DNA of 64,000 nucleotides, from positions 82,258 through 146,257 of the forward strand of contig DBXV01000023.1 of the NCBI GenBank assembly GCA_002309695.1. The letters run 5' to 3'. The translations under genes were made by a program, and so were the position numbers. A model generated the notes under the pieces. That model had not been told where the DNA came from. It made no database searches and saw nothing but the letters and a program-made list of their open reading frames with translations. Positions 16,120 to 25,875 of this stretch are shown here, one piece after another (position 1 is the first letter of the stretch; each line of letters opens with the position of its first letter). The stretch comes from Myxococcales bacterium UBA1203 (GTDB lineage Bacteria > Myxococcota > Myxococcia > Myxococcales > UBA5297).

Positions 16120-17009
16120 TCCGCCCGCTGAGCGCGTAGCCAGGCAATCTCCCGCCCGTAGCCAGGCACATCGTTGGGCGTCTCCAGATAGAAGGGCAGC
16201 GCCCGCAGAAGCGGATGGTTCACGGCGGTCCGGAAAAACTCTTCGCCCAGCGCTCCCTGGCCCAGAAGCTCATGCCGGTCCTTGTGGCTCGCGAGGGGGT
16301 TCTTGCTGTCGTTGAGGTGAATCGCCTTCAGGCGCGGCAGGCCGATGATTCGGTCAAACTCGCTGAGGACGCCGTCCAGGTCGTTCACCACGTCGTAGCC
16401 CGCGTCGTGGACGTGGCACGTATCGAGGCAGACGCCCACGCGCCCGCGCAGGTCCCCGCGAATGGCGGCAATGATGTCCCTGAGCTCCTCAAACCTGCCG
16501 CCCACCTCGCTTCCCTTGCCGGCCATGGTTTCCAGAAGAACGGTCGTCCGCAGGTCCGGCGAAAGGATCTCGTTCAGCTGTTCCGCTGTGAGCCGGATGC
16601 CCTCCTCCATCCCCTGCCCCACGTGGCTGCCGGGATGGAAGTTGTAGAGAATCTCCCGCAGCGGGTCGCCCTCGACGGTCTGTGAGGCAGCCGCCAGCCG
16701 CTCCATGCGCGAGAGGTCGTCGGCCATCATCCGGCGCGAAAAGCCGCGAATCTTCTGGTCGGCGGCACAGGGATTCAGCGTGTAGGGCGCGTGGGCCAGA
16801 ATGGTGGAGATGCCGTTCTGCCCGGCAAAGGCGGCCAGCGCGCGGGCGTCCTCCTCGTCAAACTCTTTGGCATTCCCGCCCCGGGGATTGCGCGTGAAGA
16901 ACTGAAAAGTGTTCGCCTGAATGGAGACGGCCTCTTTGCCCATGGCCAGAAAGCCTCTGGCCGCCGACAGGTGACAGCCGACCCGGAATGCCTGTGCTTG
17001 CTGCGTCAT
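16116..17009 (-). CDS. nfo: Endonuclease IV (AP endonuclease)
   Basis: 297 residues from ATG 17009 with GAGGAG nine bases upstream. The protein opens FRVGCHLSAARGF and carries the AP-endonuclease-2 family metal sites: LAHAPYTLN, YNFHPGSHVGQG, LLETMAGKGSEVG, VCLDTCHVHDAGYDV and HLNDSKNPLASHKDRHELLGQG, all with the His/Glu/Asp ligands of the tri-zinc centre intact. The enzyme cleaves DNA 5' of abasic sites in base excision repair. Length is normal (280-310). It converges with the TPR-like gene with a four-base overlap of the ends. Nothing abnormal seen. Confidence 0.95.
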   Translation of the reverse strand: MTQQAQAFRVGCHLSAARGFLAMGKEAVSIQANTFQFFTRNPRGGNAKEFDEEDARALAAFAGQNGISTILAHAPYTLNPCAADQKIRGFSRRMMADDLSRMERLAAASQTVEGDPLREILYNFHPGSHVGQGMEEGIRLTAEQLNEILSPDLRTTVLLETMAGKGSEVGGRFEELRDIIAAIRGDLRGRVGVCLDTCHVHDAGYDVVNDLDGVLSEFDRIIGLPRLKAIHLNDSKNPLASHKDRHELLGQGALGEEFFRTAVNHPLLRALPFYLETPNDVPGYGREIAWLRAQRAD

Positions 17010-17297
17010 CGTGATGTTTCTCCTCGGACGAGAGCGCCCGGAATGAAGAGCGGCAAAGGGCGCGGCGTTCGCCCACGGTGCTTCCCGCGTGTCAACGACC
17101 ACACCCGGGGTTTGCCCCTTGCCTTTCCCAGAGGCACTGCCTAAGCGCGCCGCCCTTCAAAATTCGGGCTTCCGCCGCCCCCCGCCAGCGCCCTGCTTTT
17201 TCCAGCGCATTCAACGCGCGGGAGCTGGCCGCCGGAGCGTGGCGCCGCCCGAGATGCGCCGGGTTTTCCCCGCCGGCCCGACAAAGCACAGGACTGC

Positions 17298-19103
17298 ATG
17301 AGCGAAGCAAACGACAGGATCAGAAACTTCTCGATCATCGCCCACATCGACCACGGAAAATCGACTCTCGCCGACCGGCTTCTGGAAGCCACGGGGACCA
17401 TCACCGACCGGGAAAAGCAGAACCAGTTCCTCGACAACATGGACCTGGAGCGCGAGCGGGGAATCACCATCAAGGCGCAGACGGTCCGCATGTCCTACAA
17501 GGCCCTCGATGGAAAGACCTACGAGCTGAACCTTATCGACACGCCAGGGCACGTGGACTTTGCCTACGAGGTCTCGCGTTCGCTGTCGGCCTGCGAAGGG
17601 GCGCTTCTCGTGGTGGATTCCACTCAGGGCGTCGAGGCGCAGACGCTGGCCAACGTCTTCATGGCCCTGGACCACGACCTGGAAATTCTGCCGGTCATCA
17701 ACAAGGTCGATCTGCCCTCATCCAACGTGGAGGGCGTGAAGGCCGAGATTGAGGAAGTCATCGGTCTGGACGCCTCTGAGGCCATCCCCTGCTCTGCCAA
17801 GACAGGCGTGGGCGTGCCCGAGATTCTGGAGGCCATCGTCCGCAAAGTGCCGCCGCCCGCCGGGAACCCCGATGCGCCGCTCAAGGCGCTCGTCTTTGAC
17901 AGCTGGTACGACAGCTACCGCGGCGTGGTCATGCTGGTCCGCGTTCTGGAGGGGACCCTGAGCGTGAAGCAGAAAATTCTCCTCTGCGCGGCCCGCAAGG
18001 AGTTCGAGGTTCAGGAGCTGGCCGTCAACGCGCCGCGTCCCGTGGCCGTGAAGTCGCTCTCCGCCGGCGAGGTGGGGCTGCTCATCGCTAACGTGAAGGA
18101 AATCGCTGACGCCAAGGTGGGCGACACCGTCACCGACGCGAAGACGCCCACGGACGCGCCCTTTCCCGGCTTCCAGGAGATGAAGCCCATGGTCTTCGCC
18201 GGCGTCTATCCGGTCGATGCCGCGGACTACGAGGACCTCCGGGACGCACTCCAGAAGCTCCGCCTCAATGACTCGTCCTTCACCGTCGAGCCGGAGACGA
18301 GTCAGGCGCTGGGGTTCGGCTTTCGCTGCGGCTACCTGGGGCTGCTCCACATGGAAATCATCCAGGAGCGGCTGGAGCGCGAATACAACCTCGACCTCAT
18401 CACCACGGCGCCCTCGGTCGTCTATCAAATCACCACCACGGCCGGAGAAGTCCTGCACATCGACAACCCCGCGAAGCTGCCGCCGCCGCAGAGCATCCGC
18501 CTCTTCGAGGAGCCCATCCTCACCTGCCACATCCACGTGCCCGAGGAATACGTGGGCAACATCCTCAAGCTCTGCCAGGAGCGGCGCGGCGTGCAGAAGG
18601 ACATCCGCTACTTCGGCACTTCCCGGGTTCAGGTCACTTACGACCTGCCGCTCGCCGAGGTGGTCTTCGACTTCTTCGACAAGCTCAAAAGCGTGTCCCG
18701 CGGCTACGCCTCGCTCGACTACGAACTGCGCGGCTATGAGCCCGCCGACCTCGTGAAGCTCGACATTCTGCTCAACGGCGAGCCCGTCGATGCCCTGCAC
18801 GTCATCGTTCACCGGAGCCGCGCATTCGACCGGGGCCGCATCGTCTGCAACAAGCTCAAGGAAGTGATTCCGAGGCAGATGTACGAGGTGGCCATTCAGG
18901 CGGCGATTGGCACCAAGGTCATCGCCCGCACGACGGTGAAGGCCTACCGCAAGAACGTCATCGCCAAGTGCTACGGCGGCGACATCAGCCGAAAGCGCAA
19001 GCTCCTCGAGAAGCAGAAAGAGGGCAAAAAGCGCATGAAGCAGGTGGGCTCGGTTGACATTCCGCAGGAGGCCTTCCTCGCCGTGCTCAAGGCCGACGAA
19101 TGA
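17298..19103 (+). CDS. lepA: Elongation factor 4 (LepA), ribosome back-translocase
   Basis: 601 residues. The GTPase domain begins [22 protein letters not shown] (G1) with [13 protein letters not shown] (G2), DTPGHVDF (G3), NKVDLPSS (G4) and a normal G5 region. The C-terminal LepA-specific domain includes [37 protein letters not shown]. The length and domain order are those of canonical EF4, a cytoplasmic or membrane-associated translational GTPase. It is followed 21 bases later by lepB; the lepA-lepB pairing is widespread in bacteria and suggests one operon, with cysS next. The start ATG at 17298 aligns with the family start. Confidence 0.97.
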   Translation: MSEANDRIRNFSIIAHIDHGKSTLADRLLEATGTITDREKQNQFLDNMDLERERGITIKAQTVRMSYKALDGKTYELNLIDTPGHVDFAYEVSRSLSACEGALLVVDSTQGVEAQTLANVFMALDHDLEILPVINKVDLPSSNVEGVKAEIEEVIGLDASEAIPCSAKTGVGVPEILEAIVRKVPPPAGNPDAPLKALVFDSWYDSYRGVVMLVRVLEGTLSVKQKILLCAARKEFEVQELAVNAPRPVAVKSLSAGEVGLLIANVKEIADAKVGDTVTDAKTPTDAPFPGFQEMKPMVFAGVYPVDAADYEDLRDALQKLRLNDSSFTVEPETSQALGFGFRCGYLGLLHMEIIQERLEREYNLDLITTAPSVVYQITTTAGEVLHIDNPAKLPPPQSIRLFEEPILTCHIHVPEEYVGNILKLCQERRGVQKDIRYFGTSRVQVTYDLPLAEVVFDFFDKLKSVSRGYASLDYELRGYEPADLVKLDILLNGEPVDALHVIVHRSRAFDRGRIVCNKLKEVIPRQMYEVAIQAAIGTKVIARTTVKAYRKNVIAKCYGGDISRKRKLLEKQKEGKKRMKQVGSVDIPQEAFLAVLKADE

Positions 19104-19124
19104 CGGGAGGCTTTTGACCTCATC

Positions 19125-20231
19125 ATGTCCGAACAAACGCAACAGGATGCGGCGCCGGCCGCCGAGGGGGGGAGCCCGGAGACGAAGTCAGATTCTCCCG
19201 CGAAGTCGCCCGGCTCCCCCGAACCCGAAAAAAAAGCGCCGAAAAAGTCCGAGGTCGGCTCGCTGCGCAGTGAGCGCGGCTCCGCCAAAAGCTGCCTGAA
19301 AGACATACGCGGCGTGCTGAAGGAACACGGCGGGCGCCTGTCCGCGGAGGCCCGAAAGGACATCGACGAGGCCATGGCCGCGCTGGAAGCGTCCATCGCC
19401 GGCAAGTCGGCAGAGGCCATCGCCGAAAAAAGGGAGAAGCTGGAGCAGCTGGCCGAGCAGCATCTGAAATTCCGGCGCTCCAGCGAAACCGCCGAGTACA
19501 TCCTCGCCATCGCCGAGGCTCTGGCCATCGCCCTCCTGCTGCGCTTCTTCATCGTCGAGCCCTACAAAATCCCCTCCGGCTCGATGATTCCCACGCTGCT
19601 CATCGGCGACCACATCTTCGTCAACAAGCTGTCCTACGGGGTTCGCATCCCGGCCGTGGACAAGCTGGCGTTCCACTGGGGCGGCTACAAACGCGGCGAC
19701 GTGGTGGTCTTCGTCAATCCGCTGGACGACGAGCTCCCGCTCCTCCAGCGCCGCGACTACGTGAAGCGCATCGTCGGCCTGCCCGGGGACACCATCGAGG
19801 TCAAAAACGAGGTGATTCACGTCAACGGCGTTCCCCAGACCCAGAGGAGCATCGACAGCGGCTTCACCTATTACGACCGCCTGCCCGACGGGGCGACCTG
19901 GCTCGAACAGAAGGCGGAGCTCATGCACGAGACGCTGACCGCGGAGCAGAGCGGCGGTGCGACCATCGTCCACGACATTCTGCGCGATCCCATGCGCCCT
20001 CACGCTCCCTATGAAGGGCCTTTCCACGTGCCGGCCGGCCACCTCTTTATGATGGGCGACAACCGGGACAACTCGCAGGACGGACGCTACGGGCGGCTGG
20101 GCGGCTGGTTCGTCCCCTTTGACCACGTGAAGGGCCGCGCCTTTGTCATCTGGTACTCGTGGGGCGTCCCCGGCAGCTGGCTCTGGGGCGACAAGGGCAT
20201 CCGCTTCGGCCGCCTGTTCCACGGCATCTGA
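19125..20231 (+). CDS. lepB: Signal peptidase I with long N-terminal extension
   Basis: 368 residues. The S26 catalytic motifs are intact: IPSGSMIPTLLIGDHIFVNKL with Ser153, and YVKRIVGLPGDTIEV with Lys214, plus the late MGDNRDNSQDGRYGRLGG box. One membrane segment (about 127-145, YILAIAEALAIALLLRFFIV) anchors the periplasmic protease that removes signal peptides of exported proteins. Unusually, about 120 residues precede it: an acidic/Pro-rich start then a charged helical, coiled-coil-like region rich in Lys, Glu and Ala, presumably cytoplasmic. The gene follows lepA by 21 bases, so it is co-transcribed. A large insertion after the catalytic Lys (about 220-290) is typical of proteobacterial LepB. 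Confidence 0.95.
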   Translation: MSEQTQQDAAPAAEGGSPETKSDSPAKSPGSPEPEKKAPKKSEVGSLRSERGSAKSCLKDIRGVLKEHGGRLSAEARKDIDEAMAALEASIAGKSAEAIAEKREKLEQLAEQHLKFRRSSETAEYILAIAEALAIALLLRFFIVEPYKIPSGSMIPTLLIGDHIFVNKLSYGVRIPAVDKLAFHWGGYKRGDVVVFVNPLDDELPLLQRRDYVKRIVGLPGDTIEVKNEVIHVNGVPQTQRSIDSGFTYYDRLPDGATWLEQKAELMHETLTAEQSGGATIVHDILRDPMRPHAPYEGPFHVPAGHLFMMGDNRDNSQDGRYGRLGGWFVPFDHVKGRAFVIWYSWGVPGSWLWGDKGIRFGRLFHGI

Positions 20232-20312
20232 TCTGACGCAGGCAGCCGCCGAATCGAACGACTGGGAGACGCCCGCGTCCCCCCATCCAAAGTGTCATTT
20301 GAAGGAGTCACC

Positions 20313-21770
20313 ATGGACATCAGCCTGAACAACACCATGACCGGCAAAAAGGAGATCTTTCACCCCATCACCGAGGGGAAGGTCGGCCTCTACGTCTGCG
20401 GCCCCACCGTCTATGACATGAGCCACGTGGGGCACGCCCGCGTCTATGTCACCTTCGACGTGGTCGCCCGCTTCCTGAGGAGCCTCGGAAACGAAGTGAC
20501 CTACGTGCGGAATTTCACGGACATCGACGACAAGATCATCCGCCGCGCCAATGAGCAGGGCGTTCCCTCCTCGGAAATTTCGGAAAAGTTCATCGCCGAG
20601 TTCCAAAAGGACATGGCCTCGCTGGGAGTGGCCCCCGCCGACGTGGAGCCAAAGGTCACGCAGCACATCCCGGACATCATCGCCCTCATCGAGAAGATCA
20701 TCGCCAACGGCCACGCCTATGAGTCGGGCGGCGACGTCTATTTCGCCGTCAGGAGCTTCAACGGCTACGGCAAGCTCTCCAAGCGCGACCTCGACCAGCT
20801 GGAAGCGGGCGCACGTGTCGAAGTGGGCGACAAGAAGCGCGACCCTCTGGACTTTGCCCTCTGGAAGGCCGCCAAGCCCGACGAGCCCTTCTGGGAGAGC
20901 CCCTGGGGCAAGGGGCGGCCAGGCTGGCACATCGAGTGTTCGGCCATGAGCGCCAAATACCTGGGCGAGACCTTCGACATTCACGCGGGCGGCAAAGACC
21001 TCGTCTTCCCACACCACGAAAATGAAATCGCCCAGTCAGAAGCGGCCAGCGGCAAGACCTTCGCCAACTACTGGATGCACAACGGCTTCGTGCAGATCGA
21101 CAACGAGAAGATGTCCAAGTCGCTGGGCAACTTCTTCACGATTCGCGACGTACTTAAAACCTGCGAGCCCGAGGCGCTGCGCCTGTTCCTTCTGGGGACG
21201 CACTACCGGAATCCCATCAACTTCAGCGACGCGGCCCTCGCCGACGCCGAACGCCGGCTTGATTACCTCTACGAGACGCTGGCCAAGGCACAGGCGCGGC
21301 TGAAAGGCGGCACCGTCACCGAGGGCGAGATTCTGGAGAAGGACGCCATCGAGGCCATCGTGCCCAACTTCCAGAAGGCCATGGCGGACGACTTCAATGC
21401 CGCCGAGGCGCTGGGGGCTCTCGCGGGCGTCTTCGCAATCATCAACCAGCTCGCCGAGAGGCCGCGCGGCAAGAAGGACAAGGGAATCACCGAGCGCACG
21501 CTGAATGCCCTGCTCTGCGAGCTGGACAAGGTGACGAACGTGCTGGGCATCCTCCGCGAGAATCCGGCGGACTATCTCCTCAGGCGCAGAACCCGGAAGG
21601 CGGCGGCCAGAGGCATTTCGCCGGAGGACGTGGAGGCCAAAATCGCCGAGCGTCAGGAAGCGCGGAAGGCCAAAGATTTCGCCCGCGCCGATGAAATCCG
21701 GAATGCCCTCGCGGCACAGGGCGTGGAGCTCATGGACACGCCGGAGGGCACGACCTGGAAAGTGGGGTGA
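20313..21770 (+). CDS. cysS: Cysteinyl-tRNA synthetase
   Basis: 485 residues from ATG 20313; AAGGAG eight bases upstream selects this start over the in-frame codon at 20292. Class I signatures are clear: [25 protein letters not shown] (HIGH-like plus the first zinc cysteine), [20 protein letters not shown] (zinc ligands) and [10 protein letters not shown]. The C-terminal DALR-type and anticodon-binding helical regions follow with a length normal for CysRS. The enzyme charges tRNA-Cys in the cytoplasm. It closes the lepA-lepB-cysS group and ends in a hairpin-rich region before the convergent FGE-like lipoproteins. Confidence 0.97.
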   Translation: MDISLNNTMTGKKEIFHPITEGKVGLYVCGPTVYDMSHVGHARVYVTFDVVARFLRSLGNEVTYVRNFTDIDDKIIRRANEQGVPSSEISEKFIAEFQKDMASLGVAPADVEPKVTQHIPDIIALIEKIIANGHAYESGGDVYFAVRSFNGYGKLSKRDLDQLEAGARVEVGDKKRDPLDFALWKAAKPDEPFWESPWGKGRPGWHIECSAMSAKYLGETFDIHAGGKDLVFPHHENEIAQSEAASGKTFANYWMHNGFVQIDNEKMSKSLGNFFTIRDVLKTCEPEALRLFLLGTHYRNPINFSDAALADAERRLDYLYETLAKAQARLKGGTVTEGEILEKDAIEAIVPNFQKAMADDFNAAEALGALAGVFAIINQLAERPRGKKDKGITERTLNALLCELDKVTNVLGILRENPADYLLRRRTRKAAARGISPEDVEAKIAERQEARKAKDFARADEIRNALAAQGVELMDTPEGTTWKVG

Positions 21771-21778
21771 GATTGAAT

Positions 21779-21814
21779 AATTCAATGAATTAAACATATT
21801 GGATTCATTGAATT
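21779..21814. repeat. Perfect 12-bp inverted repeat after cysS
   Basis: AATTCAATGAAT (21779-21790) pairs exactly with ATTCATTGAATT (21803-21814) across a 12-base loop. It starts nine bases past the cysS stop. The same AATTCAATGA core recurs in the loop of the terminator at 21856. It is AT-rich and lacks a T-tract, so it is more likely an mRNA 3' stability hairpin or a repeat than a terminator. Confidence 0.5.
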
Positions 21815-21855
21815 TATGGACTCACTCAACAAACGCCCTTTTCTGAAAACAAACT

Positions 21856-21892
21856 CAGCCCGCCCCAATTCAATGAGGCGGGCTGTTTTTTT
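21856..21892 (+). terminator. Rho-independent terminator, convergent cysS / FGE gene
   Basis: CAGCCCGCC (21856-21864) pairs with GGCGGGCTG (21877-21885), followed by TTTTTTT. It serves cysS on the plus strand; the A/T-rich flank on the other side could let it also end the minus-strand FGE-like gene. An almost identical hairpin follows the second FGE-like gene at 23301. Confidence 0.85.
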
Positions 21893-21905
21893 ATTTATGC
21901 TTCAA

Positions 21906-23234
21906 TTACAGCCCCATCACGCACCGCATTCCGCCGTAATACTTTCCTGTTCCCCGATCAAAATAGATGCGGGAAGCGATGGGCATATACTCGGCGTTTT
22001 CGCCCCAGCCGCCGCCCTTTAACACTTTATTATTGTTGGAAGCGCTGAACTGCGAACTCGTCCATTCATTGACATTGCCCGTCATGTCCACGAGGCCAAG
22101 CGGGCTGTCTCCGGCAGGCGAATATGTGCCAATGGCAGCAGTTCCCCAATAAGTATTGGCAGTCGCCTCTGTTCCATTGCAATAGCTTGGACTGTCAAAA
22201 TAATTGGCCGTCACGCAGTGTTCCAGCGTATCTCCAAAGGCATACGTCGTATTCAGATGTTCCGTGCCATTATGGGTGGCCGCATATTCCCATTCTTCTT
22301 CCGTGGGCAGCCGCCCGCCAATCCACTCGCAGTATTCTTTGGCACCATTCCAATATACACAATTCATCGGGTGATTCAGCCAGTCATCCCCCCGATTGGA
22401 ATTGCATATCCACTTGTTGTCCTCCGCCGTATCATAATTCTCTTCCGTGCAGGCCCCGGCAGCCACGCACTTCTGAAATTCCTCAACGCTGACGGGCGCT
22501 TTTCCCAATGCAAACGCAGCCAGCGTCACGGCGTCGCCCTCATGATAGAGATACGTATTATGGGTTAATACAAATGACCCGGCGGGAATTCCGACAAAGC
22601 CATTGGGAATGCAGCCATTCATGTGTTCTTCATAATGATAGCCGCCGTCACAGCCGTCATGGCCGTCATTTCCATCGTTTCCATTGCAGATATATTGCGT
22701 CTGAGCCGGCTGAATCTCGCCGTCAATCAATACTTCGATTTTGATTCCGCCATTCGCACAATTTGTCCCGGCGGGCTCCGGCGACGTCTGAATCGCGGCA
22801 TTTGTGCCGTTCGTTCCCTGCCCGTTCTCTCCGTTATTTCCATTGCAGATGTATTGCGTCTGAGCCGGCTGAACCTCGCCGTCAATCAATACTTCGATTT
22901 TGATTCCGCCATTCTCACAATTCGCCCCGGCGGGCTCCGGCGAGGTCTGAATTGTGGTATTCGTGCCGTTCGTCCCCTGCCCGTTCTCTCCGTTATTTCC
23001 ATTGCAGATATATTGCGTCTGTTCGTTCTGAACTTCTCCGTCGAGAAATACTTCGATTTTAATGCCGCCATTGGCGCAGTTTTCCCCCGCCGGCTCTGCG
23101 CTTGTGCGAATAGCCGAATTTGTTCCGTTCTTCCCATCCGCGCCGTCACTTCCGCCGCAGCTTAAAAGCGCCAGAGCGGGAATCAATGCGGCCAGAATGT
23201 ATGCGCAGTTCTTTCTGACTTTCATTGTATTCAT
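21906..23234 (-). CDS. Lipoprotein with three DUF7151-like repeats and FGE/SUMF1-like domain
   Basis: 442 residues from ATG 23234 (AAGGAGGAAGTG upstream). The lipoprotein signal ends ALALLSC (Cys26). Three near-identical modules of about 45 residues follow, each with EPAG.NC.NGGIKIEV ... DGEVQ...TQYICNG. Two conserved cysteines per module probably form a disulfide; Gly/Asn-rich linkers (GENGQGTNGTN) separate them. This matches what I know as DUF7151 repeats in Myxococcota. Residues from about 190 to the end form a formylglycine-generating-enzyme-like domain (PVSVEEFQKCV, LPTEEEWEYAATHNG, GLVDMTGNVNEWTSS, VLKGGGW). The active-site cysteine pair of true FGE is not apparent, so an enzymatic role is doubtful. 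It is anchored on the envelope, likely at the surface. Codon use is AT-richer than its neighbours. Confidence 0.88.
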   Translation of the reverse strand: MNTMKVRKNCAYILAALIPALALLSCGGSDGADGKNGTNSAIRTSAEPAGENCANGGIKIEVFLDGEVQNEQTQYICNGNNGENGQGTNGTNTTIQTSPEPAGANCENGGIKIEVLIDGEVQPAQTQYICNGNNGENGQGTNGTNAAIQTSPEPAGTNCANGGIKIEVLIDGEIQPAQTQYICNGNDGNDGHDGCDGGYHYEEHMNGCIPNGFVGIPAGSFVLTHNTYLYHEGDAVTLAAFALGKAPVSVEEFQKCVAAGACTEENYDTAEDNKWICNSNRGDDWLNHPMNCVYWNGAKEYCEWIGGRLPTEEEWEYAATHNGTEHLNTTYAFGDTLEHCVTANYFDSPSYCNGTEATANTYWGTAAIGTYSPAGDSPLGLVDMTGNVNEWTSSQFSASNNNKVLKGGGWGENAEYMPIASRIYFDRGTGKYYGGMRCVMGL

Positions 23235-23289
23235 CACTTCCTCCTTATTCAGCACATTCAGTCAGGCGTCAGGACGGCCACGGCCTTTA

Positions 23290-23330
23290 CAATAAAAAAT
23301 CAGCCCGTCCCAATGCAATGAGGCGGGCTG
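23290..23330 (-). terminator. Terminator of second FGE-like gene, repeat of the 21856 hairpin
   Basis: On the minus strand CAGCCCGCC (from 23330) pairs with GACGGGCTG ending at 23301 with one mismatch, followed by ATTTTTT. The stem and loop are nearly the same sequence as the hairpin at 21856-21885, so the two were duplicated along with the genes or belong to a repeat family. Confidence 0.75.
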
Positions 23331-23365
23331 AATTATATCTATATTCTATGGCAGTATTTATTTGT

Positions 23366-24856
23366 TTATTCTACATCCATCATACACCGAATTCCATACA
23401 TATCATATTTATTCTCGGGATCAACCTGGGCGCGATAGGTAACACTCTGCATTGCTTCCTCCCATAGCCACGACCCGCCGCGCATCACCCCATTTGTCCC
23501 TGATGACGAGAATCGAGAGGTGGTCCATTCCGCGACATTCCCTGTCATATCCACCAGACCCAATGGGCTGTTGCCATTGTAGATTCCAACGGGACTCGTT
23601 CCGCCAGTCGGCGAGTCAAAAATTCCATTACAATATGGATTTGTGCCTGAGGCTTTATAATTCGCATTTCGGCAGTGTTTGAGCGTATTGCCGAAAGCAT
23701 ACTTCGTATTCAGATGCTCCGTCCCGTTGTGCGTCGCTGCATATTCCCACTCAAACTCTGTCGGAAGTTGGCCGCCAGCCCAGACGCAGTATGTAAGCGC
23801 CCCCATCTTATTCACACAATTCATCGGATGGTTGTAATAGTTTTCGCCGCGCCCGTAATTGCACCTGCCGTCGTTGCTGTGTGTATTATAATGTTGACTC
23901 GAACATATTCCCCCTTCGACGCACTCCATAAATTCTCGCACCGTCACCGGCGTCTTTTTCATAAAAAACGCATTAAAATACATTGCTTGTCCCACTGAAT
24001 AGCCCGTAGATGTGCTGTATGTTAATGTCATTTTTCCCGCTGGAATATAAATAAATCCCTCGGGATTGGGGACACACGCGCCGGAAGAATCGCGGTGCAT
24101 GGAGGCGTCGCACCCGTCTCTGCCGTCGGTTCCATTGGTTCCATTTGTTCCATTGCAGATATATTTTGTCTGCCCCGTCTGAACCACATTGTTCAGCAAT
24201 ACTTCTATTTTAATGCCCCCATTGGCGCACTGCTGCGAGCCGACAGCCACGGTGCTCGTCCGAATGGAGGCATTTGCCCCATTGGCGCCGTTCTGCCCGT
24301 CCTCGCCATTGCAGATGTATTGCGTCTGTCCCGGCTGAGCCGCACCGTCCAGCAATACTTCTATTTTAATGCCGCCATTCTCACAATTCGTCCCGGCGGG
24401 CTCCTGCGCCGTCTGAATGGTGGCATTTGTTCCATTTGTGCCGACGGTGCCGTCAATGCCATTGCAGATGTATTGCGTCTGCGCGTCCTGAACTTCGCCG
24501 TCGAGCAGTACTTCTATTTTAATGCCGCCATTCTCACAATTTGTTCCGGCGGGCTCCGCAGCTGTCCGCACCGACGCGCTCGTCCCATTGTTTCCGGGCG
24601 TGCTGCCGCTGCCGTCACTGCCATTATTTCCATTACAAATGTATTGCGTCTCCCCTTCCTGAACGAGGCCGTCCTGCATCACCTCTATTTTAATGCCCCC
24701 ATTGGTGCAGTTTTCCCCGGCGGGCTCGACGGTTGTGCGAATGGTCGAATTGACGCCGTCTTTGCCGTCGCCGCCGCCCAGGCACCCCAAAAGCGCCAGA
24801 GCGGGAAGCAGGGCCATCGTGCGCATGCAGTTCTTCCTGTCCGTCATTGTCTTCAT
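23366..24856 (-). CDS. Lipoprotein with four DUF7151-like repeats and FGE/SUMF1-like domain
   Basis: 496 residues from ATG 24856 (GAGGG eight bases upstream). The signal ends PALALLGC, a lipobox. Four cysteine modules of about 45 residues follow, each with NC.NGGIKIEV and TQYICNG; the fourth is the most divergent (VGSQQCANGG, TKYICNG). The C-terminal FGE-like domain (about 240-495) has PVTVREFMECV, LPTEFEWEYAATHNG, GLVDMTGNVAEWTTS and GVMRGGSW. It is a paralogue of the next gene downstream, with one extra repeat, so the pair arose by tandem duplication. No FGE catalytic cysteine pair is visible. It starts 11 bases after the yitT-like stop, suggesting read-through from that operon. A surface binding or adhesion role is inference. 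Confidence 0.88.
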   Translation of the reverse strand: MKTMTDRKNCMRTMALLPALALLGCLGGGDGKDGVNSTIRTTVEPAGENCTNGGIKIEVMQDGLVQEGETQYICNGNNGSDGSGSTPGNNGTSASVRTAAEPAGTNCENGGIKIEVLLDGEVQDAQTQYICNGIDGTVGTNGTNATIQTAQEPAGTNCENGGIKIEVLLDGAAQPGQTQYICNGEDGQNGANGANASIRTSTVAVGSQQCANGGIKIEVLLNNVVQTGQTKYICNGTNGTNGTDGRDGCDASMHRDSSGACVPNPEGFIYIPAGKMTLTYSTSTGYSVGQAMYFNAFFMKKTPVTVREFMECVEGGICSSQHYNTHSNDGRCNYGRGENYYNHPMNCVNKMGALTYCVWAGGQLPTEFEWEYAATHNGTEHLNTKYAFGNTLKHCRNANYKASGTNPYCNGIFDSPTGGTSPVGIYNGNSPLGLVDMTGNVAEWTTSRFSSSGTNGVMRGGSWLWEEAMQSVTYRAQVDPENKYDMYGIRCMMDVE

Positions 24857-24867
24857 TGCTTTTTCCC

Positions 24868-25827
24868 TCATTGTTTTTCGTTCCCTGAATTGTGTGCGGA
24901 GGCATTTCCATCTCCGGAAGGATGTTCGTCGGGCAGCACCTCCAGGTCATTTTTGTGCTGCTCGGGATGCTTGAAGGGCGAGTCCTTGTAGAAAAGCCCC
25001 ATGACCTCGCGCGTCTCGACGATGTTCACAAAGGCCGTTGGATCGACCTCGCGGATCACGCGCTTCACGTCGGTGAGCTCGTAGTGGGAGAGGACCATCA
25101 TCAGCATCTTCCGCTTCTTGTGAGAGTAGCCGCCCTCCACGTCCAGCACCGTCACGCCGCGGTAGAGCTCGTCCAGCAGCCGCTGCCGCATCCGCTCGCC
25201 CTGGGTGGTGATAATCATCAGCGTCAGCTTGATGTGCCGCGTGTGAAGCATGTCGATGACCTTCCCCGACACGAAAATGACCATCATCGTGTAGAGGGCT
25301 GTGTTCCAGTTGGCCGTGAAGCCGGAGATGACGACCACCACGGCATTGAGCACGAAAATCAGCTCGCCCAGGGGGAACTGGCGCCTCTGCGTGATGACGA
25401 CGCCGATGATGTCGAAGCCGCCGGTCGAGCCGCCCAGCTTGAGGACGATGCCGATGCAGGCGCCGACGATGACGCCGCCGAAGACCGCAGCGAGAATCGG
25501 GTCGCTCGTCACGGGCTTCAGCGGAATCCACTGCATGGCCGCGGACGTGACCACGACCGAGACGACGCTCCGTGCCACGAACTTTTTGCCCAGGCGCACG
25601 AACCCCAGAATGAAGACGGGGATGTTCAGAACCAGAATCACCATGCCGGTGTTGGTCAGCGGCGATTTCGGCCCGATGAACTTGAGCGCCACGTGGCTGA
25701 TGATCATGCCCACGCCCGTCACCCCGCCGTTCTGGATGTCCATGGGCAGGATGAACATGTTGTAGGCGAATGCGAGGAGCACGGAGGCCAGGCAGATGGC
25801 CGTGTTGCGGATGATGGAATTGAGCAA
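24868..25827 (-). CDS. YitT family membrane protein (DUF161 + DUF2179)
   Basis: 319 residues. I chose TTG 25827 because AAGGAG lies eight bases upstream and the first membrane helix follows directly; another TTG 11 codons earlier lacks a site. Five to six hydrophobic segments contain the family marks FAYNMFILPMDIQNGGVTGVGMII and KLGGSTGGFDIIGVVITQRRQFPLG. The soluble C-terminal DUF2179 domain (about 225-290) reads GVTVLDVEGGYSHKKRKMLMMVLSHYEL...DPTAFVNIVETREVMG. YitT proteins are inner-membrane proteins of unknown transport function; the DUF2179 part is thought to bind a small ligand. It sits 48 bases behind the sodium-symporter gene and probably shares its mRNA. Confidence 0.92.
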   Translation of the reverse strand: MLNSIIRNTAICLASVLLAFAYNMFILPMDIQNGGVTGVGMIISHVALKFIGPKSPLTNTGMVILVLNIPVFILGFVRLGKKFVARSVVSVVVTSAAMQWIPLKPVTSDPILAAVFGGVIVGACIGIVLKLGGSTGGFDIIGVVITQRRQFPLGELIFVLNAVVVVISGFTANWNTALYTMMVIFVSGKVIDMLHTRHIKLTLMIITTQGERMRQRLLDELYRGVTVLDVEGGYSHKKRKMLMMVLSHYELTDVKRVIREVDPTAFVNIVETREVMGLFYKDSPFKHPEQHKNDLEVLPDEHPSGDGNASAHNSGNEKQ

Positions 25828-25875
25828 CGCCAGTCTCCTTCGGCCGTTTGAACGGGCCAAAACAGCGGTGCGCTG

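Noticed and set aside
22680..24720. Regularly spaced repeats in the FGE-like genes as a possible CRISPR array
   Set aside because: The repeats are in frame within coding sequence, imperfect, about 130-150 bases apart and encode a protein module; spacers are not unique DNA.
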